A stretch of 10,625 nucleotides of DNA, taken from assembly GCA_900772565.1 (NCBI GenBank), contig CAAHET010000071.1, forward strand, positions 1 through 10,625, written 5' to 3'. The position numbers were made by a program, and so were the translations under genes. Each line of letters begins with the position of its first letter. Position 1 is the first letter of the stretch. This stretch comes from an uncultured Faecalibacterium sp. (GTDB taxonomy: Bacteria; Bacillota; Clostridia; Oscillospirales; Ruminococcaceae). This document shows positions 5,532 to 10,625 of this stretch, in pieces. Below the pieces are notes generated by a model. The model ran no database searches and was not told the DNA's origin. It saw only the letters and a list, made by a program, of their open reading frames with translations.

Positions 5532-6623
5532 TTAGTTTTCGCTGTTCTTTTCCAGATACACGGTGGTGGAGGGGAAGGCGAAGTCCACGCCGTTTTTCTG
5601 CATCACGTCCATCAGGTCGAGGTTCAGGTCGTTCTGCATCTGCAAAAAGCGGGTCATGTCGGCGGTGCGCAGGTAGGCGGACACCAGCAGGTCGATGCTG
5701 GACGCCCCGAAGCCGCTCAGCTTGACCAGCACCGAGTCCTCGTAGGTGTAGGGGCTGGCCGTGAGCATGGCGGTCAGGTCTGCCATCAGCTGTTCCAGCT
5801 GGGGACGGGTGGTGTTGTAGGTGACCCCGAGGGTAAAGCGGTACAGCCGCTTGTTGCGCAAAGTGCCGTTGTTGATGGTGGCAGAGCTGACCGTGCTGTT
5901 GGTCAGGATGTACACCGAGTTATCCAGGGCGCGGACTTTGGTGGAGCGGAAGTTGATGTCCACCACCTCGCCGGAAACATCGCCCACGGTGATCCAGTCG
6001 CCGATGGAAAACGGGCGGTCCAGCAGGATGACCAGCCCGCTGAACAGATTTTTGGCGCTGTCCTGCGCCGCCAGAGAGATGGTCAGACCGACAAGACCTG
6101 CACTGGCTACGATGCTGCCCACCGGCAGGCCGGTCTCCTGTGCCATGGTCATAACGCCCAGCACCACGATGAAAACTTTGTACAGCTTGTTCAGCAGGGT
6201 GGTCAGGGTGCGGTTGGTGCGCACCTCCTCGCCGCAGTTTGCCAGCATCAGGTCGGTGATATCGGCGGCGGCGTACAGCCCCTGACACACAAAATAGGTG
6301 GCGGCAAGCTCAAAGACCATGAGCAGAAACTTGCTCACACCGGCAATTGCCCACGGCAGGCTGGCGGCTGCGGCATAGATGAACGCTGCAAGGGTGAGCC
6401 GCTGCACCGGCACGGCAAAACTGCGCAGCAGAATGGGCGTACCGGCAAGCCGCCAGCTGCGGCGCAGCAGGGCAGGGCACACCTTACGGGACAAAAGCTG
6501 CCGCGCCAGCCAGCCAAGCAGAAGCAACAGCGCCGCGCATACCACGCGGGCGGCAAAGGCTGCCCAGCCCTCCAGCAGCAGCGAACCAAGCTCGAAGCCA
6601 AGGTTACGGATCGAGAAAATCAT
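5532..6623 (-). CDS. MscS-family mechanosensitive ion channel
   Basis: This 363-residue inner-membrane channel should open under membrane tension to release solutes during osmotic downshock. Hydrophobic helices lie at about residues 18-40, 70-90, 98-118 and 148-162. The pore helix and start of the beta domain are at about 165-215 (GSIVASAGLVGLTISLAAQD, then SAKNLFSGLVILLDRPFSIG and DWI), the most conserved MscS stretch. The cytoplasmic beta and alpha/beta domains follow to the end. Five-helix relatives of the YnaI class are closer in size than the 286-residue E. coli MscS. The ATG at 6623 is chosen over an upstream in-frame start at 6716 because AGGAGG lies six bases before it and the promoter -10 (6658-6663) would be inside the longer reading. 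It is a single gene, divergent from the riboflavin unit. Confidence 0.92.
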   Translation of the reverse strand: MIFSIRNLGFELGSLLLEGWAAFAARVVCAALLLLLGWLARQLLSRKVCPALLRRSWRLAGTPILLRSFAVPVQRLTLAAFIYAAAASLPWAIAGVSKFLLMVFELAATYFVCQGLYAAADITDLMLANCGEEVRTNRTLTTLLNKLYKVFIVVLGVMTMAQETGLPVGSIVASAGLVGLTISLAAQDSAKNLFSGLVILLDRPFSIGDWITVGDVSGEVVDINFRSTKVRALDNSVYILTNSTVSSATINNGTLRNKRLYRFTLGVTYNTTRPQLEQLMADLTAMLTASPYTYEDSVLVKLSGFGASSIDLLVSAYLRTADMTRFLQMQNDLNLDLMDVMQKNGVDFAFPSTTVYLEKNSEN

Positions 6624-6657
6624 GGAAAACCTCCTGTGTTTTTTCACAACGCATTTT

Positions 6658-6686
6658 ATAATAGCATACTCTGCTGCCCGGGGCAA
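6658..6686 (-). promoter_or_regulatory. Sigma-A promoter of the MscS-like gene
   Basis: On the minus strand, TTGCCC (6681-6686), a 17-base spacer and TATTAT (6658-6663) lead to a start site about 25-30 bases before the ATG at 6623. Confidence 0.72.
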
Positions 6687-6745
6687 GGAAAGAAAGGTGA
6701 AAACGCACTTTGACAAAAAATGCGCAAACTTTTTGGAAAGGGGGC

Positions 6746-6774
6746 TTGACAGCGCCGCACCGCTGCGCTATACT
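6746..6774 (+). promoter_or_regulatory. Sigma-A promoter of the FMN riboswitch-ribU unit
   Basis: A consensus TTGACA (6746-6751), 17-base spacer and TATACT (6769-6774) put the start near 6781, about nine bases before the aptamer's P1 stem. Confidence 0.92.
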
Positions 6775-6789
6775 CTTGGTCAGAAAGTT

Positions 6790-6901
6790 CGTTTCAGGGC
6801 GGGGTGCAATTCCCCACTGGCGGTAAAGTCCGCGACCACCCGCAAGGGTGCTGACCCGGTGCAACTCCGGGACCAACGGTATAGTCCGGATGCAAGAAAC
6901 G
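6790..6901 (+). promoter_or_regulatory. FMN riboswitch aptamer (RFN element)
   Basis: The conserved RFN blocks appear in order: AGGGCGGGGTGCAATTCCCC, then ACTGGCGGTAAAGTCCGCGA, a variable arm CACCCGCAAGGGTG, then CCCGGTGCAACTCCGGGACC, and AACGGTATAGTCCGGATGCA. P1 closes with CGTTTC (6790-6795) and GAAACG (6896-6901). The element binds flavin mononucleotide and, in the bound state, usually lets the downstream terminator form, shutting off riboflavin uptake or synthesis genes when FMN is plentiful. Its position before ribU matches that role. Confidence 0.97.
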
Positions 6902-6920
6902 GCAGGCAAATTGCGTCTGT

Positions 6921-6960
6921 GCGCCCTGTTGCAGTTTTTTGTTGCAGCAGGGCGCTTTTT
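6921..6960 (+). terminator. Riboswitch-controlled intrinsic terminator
   Basis: A 13-bp stem, GCGCCCTGTTGCA (6921-6933) with TGCAGCAGGGCGC (6943-6955), has one T-G pair, a T-rich loop and a TTTTT tail. It lies 19 bases after the aptamer and about 90 bases before ribU, the usual expression-platform layout. I could not define the antiterminator pairing with confidence. The leader from 6961 to 7031 shows no other clear signal. Confidence 0.9.
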
Positions 6961-7047
6961 AGTTTGTCTTTCCGGTTCGATCCAGCGCGAAAAGGGCTTT
7001 CCGAACAAATTTGAACGGGGCGTATACCCCCGGGGAGGACAACTACC

Positions 7048-7647
7048 ATGAAAAAGAATACCACCCACAACCTGACCGTTGCCGCCATGCTCAGCGCGGT
7101 CGCCTTTATCCTGATGTTCATCGAGTTCCCGCTGCCGATGCTCATCCCGTCCTTCGTCAAGATGGACTTCTCCGACCTGCCTGCTCTGCTGGGTGCCTTT
7201 GCACTGGGCCCGGTGTACGGCGTGGTCATCAGCTTTATGAAGAACCTGCTGCACATCATCATCAAGGGCACCTCCACCGCCTGCGTGGGCGAGCTGTGCA
7301 ACTTTATGCTGGGTGCGGTGTTCTCCGCTGTGGCGGGCTTTGTCTATAAGCGCAACAAGAGCCGCAAGACCGCTATTCTGGGTGCCATCGCCGGTGCAGC
7401 CGCCATGGCTGTGTTCAGCGTGCCCTCCAACTACTTCATTACCTACCCGGCCTATGTGCAGTTCTACCATATGCCGCTGGAAGCCATTCTGGGGATGTAT
7501 CAGGCCATCCTGCCCTCTGCCGACAGCCTGATCAAGTGCCTTGTGATCTTCAATATGCCCTTCACGCTGGTCAAGGGCCTGCTGGACGCCGTGCTGTGCC
7601 TGCTGATCTATAAGCCCCTGTCTCCCATCCTGCACGGCCGCAAGTGA
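7048..7647 (+). CDS. ribU: Riboflavin ECF transporter substrate-binding protein RibU
   Basis: This 199-residue membrane protein is the riboflavin-specific S component of an energy-coupling factor (ECF) transporter. It works with the shared EcfA/A'/T module, which is not in this window. Family marks are AMLSA (AxxxA, residues 13-17) in the first helix, which in S components contacts EcfT. Further marks are KMDFSDLPALLGAFALGP (38-55), KNLLHIIIKGTST (65-77) and GELCNFMLGA (81-90). About six hydrophobic segments are visible, the usual number. The ATG at 7048 follows GGGGAGGA (7032-7039) by eight bases. Expression is set by the FMN riboswitch upstream, which independently supports the substrate. 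A perfect palindromic terminator follows, so it is a single-gene unit. Confidence 0.96.
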   Translation: MKKNTTHNLTVAAMLSAVAFILMFIEFPLPMLIPSFVKMDFSDLPALLGAFALGPVYGVVISFMKNLLHIIIKGTSTACVGELCNFMLGAVFSAVAGFVYKRNKSRKTAILGAIAGAAAMAVFSVPSNYFITYPAYVQFYHMPLEAILGMYQAILPSADSLIKCLVIFNMPFTLVKGLLDAVLCLLIYKPLSPILHGRK

Positions 7648-7658
7648 GCTGCTGAAAC

Positions 7659-7703
7659 GAGAAAGAGCCGGAAAGTCCGCGGACTTTCCGGCTCTTTCTC
7701 TTT
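7659..7703. terminator. Perfect 42-base palindrome, terminator of ribU
   Basis: Positions 7659-7700 are a perfect inverted repeat with two 21-base halves and no spacer between them. The right half ends CTCTTTCTC and is followed by TTT. It starts 11 bases after the ribU stop. It should act as a very strong terminator in the plus direction and can fold in either strand. The T run is interrupted, so termination would lean on stem strength. Confidence 0.85.
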
Positions 7704-7725
7704 GGAGGGAGTTTGCGCGGTTGTT

Positions 7726-7883
7726 ACCCCCTCAGTCAAAGCCTTACGGCTTTGCCAGCTCCCCCAAGGGGGCGCCTTAGGGCACTGCCGGAAAGTTTCC
7801 CTTCTAGGCAAAGGCGTCCCCTTGGGGGAGCTGGCGCGTTAGCGCCTGAGGGGGTGTCACGGCGTAAGCCGTGACGGAGAGGG
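7726..7883 (-). repeat. Structured intergenic repeat, copy 3 (inverted)
   Basis: This is the same family as copies 1 and 2 but read on the minus strand. The minus strand begins CCCTCTCCGTCACGGC and ends CTGAGGGGGT (plus strand ACCCCCTCAG at 7726-7735). Near each end the element carries GCCAGCTCCCCCAAGGGG-type arms that are inverted copies of one another, so the whole unit can fold on itself. Small hairpins are AAAGCC-TTAC-GGCTTT, GGCGC-GTTA-GCGCC and GTCACGGC-GTAA-GCCGTGAC (7856-7875). It fills the gap between ribU and the MATE gene; no gene is seen. Part of it may end MATE transcription, as no T-tailed terminator is visible there. Confidence 0.8.
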
Positions 7884-7906
7884 CGAGGACGCTGACAAGA
7901 TGCTTT

Positions 7907-9325
7907 TTACGCCAGCGCACCCTTATCCAGCCATTTGCCCCGCGCCATGCGCAGCAAAAACAGTGCGCCGCGGGTGCAAAGCTCGGCGCACATGGCCACC
8001 CATACGCCCACCAGCCCGAAGCGGGGAGCCAGCAGAACCGCCAAGGTCAGCCGCACGCCCCACATACTGATGAGGTTCAGGATAAAGCAGCCGGTGCTGT
8101 CGCCCGCGCCCTGCATGGAGCCGCTGGCCACGATGCTGGCCCCGAACATCGGCTCGGCAAAGGCTTCGATGCGCAGCACCCGTGCGCCCAGCGCAATGAC
8201 GGCGGCGTCGGCGGTGAAGATGCCCATCAGCTGCGGGGCAAACACATACAGCCCCACGCCGGTCAGCGCCATAATGCCCATACCCATGGCGGTGCACAGC
8301 CATGCAAAGCGCTTGGCCATGTCCCGGCGGTTTGCGCCCACGGCCTGTCCCACCAGCGCAAGGGCGGCGTCCTGAATGCCGTAGCCCGCCATGTAGCACA
8401 GGCTCTCGGCGCTGACGCCCAGACTGTTGGCGGCAATGGCGGTCGTGCCCAGCCCGGACACGATGCGCACCAGCAGCACCTGTGCCGAGGACAGGGCGGC
8501 GCGCTCTGCCGCCAGCGGTGCGCCCACCTTCCACACGTTGTGCAGGCAGGCGCGGGTAATGCGCCACGAGCCGGACTTACGGATGCACAGCGGGCCGTCC
8601 CGCAGCAGCAGAACGCCCAGCGCCAGCGTGCCGCCCATGGCGTTGGCAAGGGCTGTGCCCAGCGCCGCGCCCGGCACGCCCCAGCCCAGACCCCAGACCG
8701 TGAGGCTTTGACCGAACAGCGTCATTTCCCGGGTGGGGTTGATGAGGAAAAAGTTGAAGATGATGTCCAGCACACAGGTGAACACGCTGATCAGGCCGGG
8801 GGTCAGGGCATCGCCGGTGGAGCGCAGCATGGCGGCATAGGTGCCCATCGCCATGACAAAGGGCAGGGAAGCCGACCAGATTGCAAAATAGGCCGAGGCA
8901 TTTGCCTGCAATGCGGTGTCTGCGCCCAGCCACCCGGGCAAAAACCGGCTGATGCCCACGCCAAAGGCGGCAGCGGCAAGACCTACCACTAAATTGAACA
9001 GCATGGACTGCCGCAGCACGCCCCGGGCGTCCTGCTGGCGGTCTGCGCCCAGATACTGCGCCACCTGAATGGAAAACGCCATGCACAGCCCCGCCAGCAT
9101 GCCGTGCAGCAGCCATGTGCTGGAGCTGACGATGCCAATGGAGGCTGTTGCGGCGGCGCCGATATGCCCCACCATGGCTGCGTCGATGTACTCCATGGCG
9201 GTAACTACGATCTGCTGCAAAATGGAAGGGATGCTCAGCGTCAGCGCCACCTGTGCGGTGTGGCGCAGCGGCACCTGCTCGCCCTGCCGCATCCGGGCAG
9301 AGAGCTGCTCAAGGGTAATGGACAT
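7907..9325 (-). CDS. MATE-family efflux transporter
   Basis: This 472-residue membrane protein has about 12 helices in two homologous halves, the usual MATE size. The N half has MEYIDAAMVGHIGAAATASI (residues 44-63) and LRSTGDALTPGLIS (167-180). The C half has ANSLGVSAESLCYMAGYG (299-316), MQGAGDSTGCFILN (404-417) and GLVGVWVAMCAE (437-448), the paired MATE signatures. It should export cationic drugs or metabolites by Na+ or H+ antiport; the substrate is unknown. The ATG at 9325 follows AGGAGG by four bases, and a near-consensus promoter lies upstream. It is divergent from the MraY-like gene. Family confidence is high. Confidence 0.94.
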   Translation of the reverse strand: MSITLEQLSARMRQGEQVPLRHTAQVALTLSIPSILQQIVVTAMEYIDAAMVGHIGAAATASIGIVSSSTWLLHGMLAGLCMAFSIQVAQYLGADRQQDARGVLRQSMLFNLVVGLAAAAFGVGISRFLPGWLGADTALQANASAYFAIWSASLPFVMAMGTYAAMLRSTGDALTPGLISVFTCVLDIIFNFFLINPTREMTLFGQSLTVWGLGWGVPGAALGTALANAMGGTLALGVLLLRDGPLCIRKSGSWRITRACLHNVWKVGAPLAAERAALSSAQVLLVRIVSGLGTTAIAANSLGVSAESLCYMAGYGIQDAALALVGQAVGANRRDMAKRFAWLCTAMGMGIMALTGVGLYVFAPQLMGIFTADAAVIALGARVLRIEAFAEPMFGASIVASGSMQGAGDSTGCFILNLISMWGVRLTLAVLLAPRFGLVGVWVAMCAELCTRGALFLLRMARGKWLDKGALA

Positions 9326-9367
9326 GGAACCTCCTGCGTTGCGGGTGAAAATACAGACTAATATACT

Positions 9368-9396
9368 ATTATAAAGAGCGGCAGGAGAAAAGTCAA
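9368..9396 (-). promoter_or_regulatory. Sigma-A promoter of the MATE gene
   Basis: On the minus strand, TTGACT (9391-9396), a 17-base spacer and a perfect TATAAT (9368-9373) precede the gene. An AT-rich palindrome TAATA-TAC-TATTA (9359-9371) overlaps the -10 box and start site, and could be an operator, though no regulator gene is nearby. Confidence 0.88.
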
Positions 9397-9421
9397 TCCG
9401 CAGCGAATTTTGCCGCCGGGA

Positions 9422-9450
9422 TTGATTTTTGGTCTAGGGCGTGATACACT
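9422..9450 (+). promoter_or_regulatory. Promoter of the MraY-like gene
   Basis: TTGATT (9422-9427), a 17-base spacer and TACACT (9445-9450) put the start near 9457, 32 bases before the chosen ATG. The spacer contains TTGGTCT (9429-9435), the same heptamer as the XRE operators. Confidence 0.65.
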
Positions 9451-9488
9451 CACAACGTACTATACAGAAAGAAAGAGGAATGTTATCT

Positions 9489-10442
9489 ATGATCCAAATG
9501 CTGACCTCTGTCATCGGGCAGCGGGGCGTGGATGCCGTGGCATTTTTGCTGGCGTTTGCCCTGACCGCCCTGACGGATTCCATTTTCCGTGATAAACTGC
9601 CCCACGACCACGGCCGCGCTTTTGCGGTGAACGGCGAGCTTTCCAAGGGCAAGGCGCGCGGCTCCGGCCTGATCTTTGTGCTGTGCATCGCGCTGGTGTC
9701 GCTGGCGTTTCTGCCCTTCACCACCGAGTATGTGGTGTACAATGTGCTGCTGATCGCCTCCATGCTCTCCGGCTATCTGGACGATGCCGCCGAGACCGCA
9801 TGGAACGAGTACAAAAAAGGCATCATTGATTTTGTCATTGCGGTGCTGGCGGGCGTGACCTACCTGAACTTCAACGGCTGCGGGGTGCACTTTTTGCAGT
9901 GGAGTTTCACGCTGCCCTATGCCGTGTACCTGCTGCTCATCGTCATCCTCATCTGGGCAAGCATCAACGTGGTCAACTGCACCGACGGCGTGGACGGCCT
10001 TTCCGCCAGTCTGGCGGTGGTGACCATCGGCACCTACCTGCTGGCCTATAAGACCGAGCTGGGCACCTACGCCACCGCTGGTGTGGTGTTCATCGGTGCG
10101 CTGCTGGCCTACCTGTGGCTCAATGCCAAGCCCTCCAGCCTGCTGATGGGCGATGCCGGCAGCCGCGCCATGGGCTTTTTCATCGCCATGCTGTCGCTGA
10201 AGTGCGGCCACCCCTTCGCCTTCCTGCTGGCGGCTATCGTGTTCATCGCGGACGGCAGCTTGGGCATTTTGAAGATCAGCCTGAAGCGTTTTCTGCACAT
10301 CTGGATCCTGAAAAACACCCTGACCCCCCTCCACGACCATGTGCGCAAGCGCAAGGGCTGGAGCGACGAGCAGGTGGTAGCCCGCTGGCTCATTCTGCAG
10401 TGCGTGGCCTCGGCTCTGCTGCTGCTCCTTGTGCGGGGCTAA
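9489..10442 (+). CDS. mraY: MraY-like phospho-N-acetylmuramoyl-pentapeptide transferase
   Basis: This 317-residue membrane protein belongs to the MraY/WecA polyprenyl-phosphate phospho-sugar transferase family. Most marks point to MraY, which makes lipid I for peptidoglycan on the inner face of the membrane. They are Asp98-Asp99 in SGYLDDAAET, NVVNCTDGVDGLSAS with Asn160, Asn163, Asp166 and Asp169, and MGDAGSRAMGF with Asp222. The histidine loop PLHDHVRKRKGWSDEQVV (280-297) matches the MraY PxHHH...KGW.E..V pattern, with Asp for the middle His. It is somewhat short (about 320-360 is usual), lacks the GTPTMGG block (GKARGSG instead), and does not sit in a division/cell-wall cluster. It may be the main MraY or a paralogue. 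The ATG at 9489 is preferred because GAGGA is nine bases upstream; the earlier in-frame ATG at 9441 overlaps the promoter. Confidence 0.85.
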   Translation: MIQMLTSVIGQRGVDAVAFLLAFALTALTDSIFRDKLPHDHGRAFAVNGELSKGKARGSGLIFVLCIALVSLAFLPFTTEYVVYNVLLIASMLSGYLDDAAETAWNEYKKGIIDFVIAVLAGVTYLNFNGCGVHFLQWSFTLPYAVYLLLIVILIWASINVVNCTDGVDGLSASLAVVTIGTYLLAYKTELGTYATAGVVFIGALLAYLWLNAKPSSLLMGDAGSRAMGFFIAMLSLKCGHPFAFLLAAIVFIADGSLGILKISLKRFLHIWILKNTLTPLHDHVRKRKGWSDEQVVARWLILQCVASALLLLLVRG

Positions 10443-10467
10443 GCGGCACGCTATAAAACCAAAGAAT

Positions 10468-10507
10468 AACACCCTCAGACCTTTGCGCCTGAGGGTGTTG
10501 TTTTGTT
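10468..10507 (+). terminator. Intrinsic terminator of the MraY-like gene
   Basis: The perfect 11-bp stem AACACCCTCAG (10468-10478) / CTGAGGGTGTT (10489-10499), with a 10-base loop, is followed by GTTTTGTT. A further GAATAAC/GTTATTC pair (10464-10470 with 10505-10511) flanks it, so it could also work for leftward transcription. Confidence 0.9.
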
Positions 10508-10556
10508 ATTCGGCAGTGGAAAGCTGCGCTGCCCGTTGCCGGACGTGTTGGTTTCG

Positions 10557-10625
10557 CCCTCTCAGGCGCTCCCGCGCCAGCTCTCCCAAAGGGAGAGCCA
10601 AGCCGTTAGGCTTGTTGCTAAAGCA
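10557..10625 (-). repeat. Structured intergenic repeat, copy 4 (cut by window end)
   Basis: CCCTCTCAG followed by the hairpins GGCGC-TCCC-GCGCC (10565-10578) and GCTCTCCC-AAA-GGGAGAGC (10580-10598) matches one end of the repeat family. The order is the same as at one end of copy 3, with diverged stem sequence. The unit runs off the end of the window. The 49 bases between the terminator and this repeat show nothing recognisable. Confidence 0.6.

Noticed and set aside
5397..6713. A 438-codon plus-strand open frame
   Set aside because: It lies opposite the MscS-like gene, is rich in His/Gln/Gly and has no recognisable domain; it is the antisense shadow produced by GC-rich third codon positions. 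The same holds for long frames opposite the RepA-like, MATE and MraY-like genes.
6624..6716. A 31-codon N-terminal extension of the MscS-like protein
   Set aside because: It would contain the likely promoter -35 and -10 boxes; the ATG at 6623 has AGGAGG in the right place.
6972..6983. A 12-base match, CCGGTTCGATCC, to the T arm of tRNA-Ala in the ribU leader
   Set aside because: No acceptor, D or anticodon arm surrounds it, so it is not a tRNA or a clear attachment-site copy; treated as chance.

Overview
The window is a chromosomal segment of a GC-rich Firmicute. The best guess is the Ruminococcaceae/Oscillospiraceae, close to Faecalibacterium or Subdoligranulum. That rests on GC-biased codon use, strong GGAGG ribosome sites, sigma-A promoters with 17-bp spacers, and stem-loop-rich intergenic repeats that resemble those I associate with Faecalibacterium. 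The assignment is inferred from composition and gene types; no marker gene fixes the genus.

Region 1 (1-540) holds two tRNA genes, tRNA-Ala(GGC), which lacks its first two bases, and tRNA-Gly(UCC). Each has its own terminator, and a copy of the intergenic repeat lies between them. Region 2 (541-3289) looks like a small acquired island beside tRNA-Gly. It contains an iteron-like cluster of GATAAAGTGA boxes, a leftward RepA-like (AAA_25) ATPase with a C-terminal winged helix, and a divergent control region with three TTGGTCT boxes. Rightward from there runs a three-gene set: an XRE-type repressor, an MNT nucleotidyltransferase and an HI0074-type HEPN protein. The last two form a MntA/HepT-like toxin-antitoxin pair with an intact RX4HXY motif. 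I see no integrase, primase or duplicated tRNA end, so the island may be a degraded or minimal replicon-type element.

Region 3 (3290-5531) has a cluster of intergenic repeats, a small bacterial PH-domain protein whose -35 box seems to lie in a repeat remnant, a two-way terminator, and a leftward MFS transporter of fucose-permease type. Region 4 (5532-7703) has a leftward MscS-family channel back to back with a riboflavin-uptake unit: promoter, FMN riboswitch, intrinsic terminator and ribU. The unit closes with a perfect 42-base palindromic terminator. Region 5 (7704-10625) has an inverted repeat copy, a leftward MATE exporter, a rightward MraY-like phospho-sugar transferase with its own promoter and terminator, and another repeat copy cut by the window end.

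Most of the DNA outside the island is ordinary housekeeping and transport, in single-gene transcription units. The points most worth a second look are the RepA-like/XRE/MNT-HEPN island with its shared operators and iteron-like boxes, and the structured, covarying intergenic repeat family, which appears in at least four gaps.
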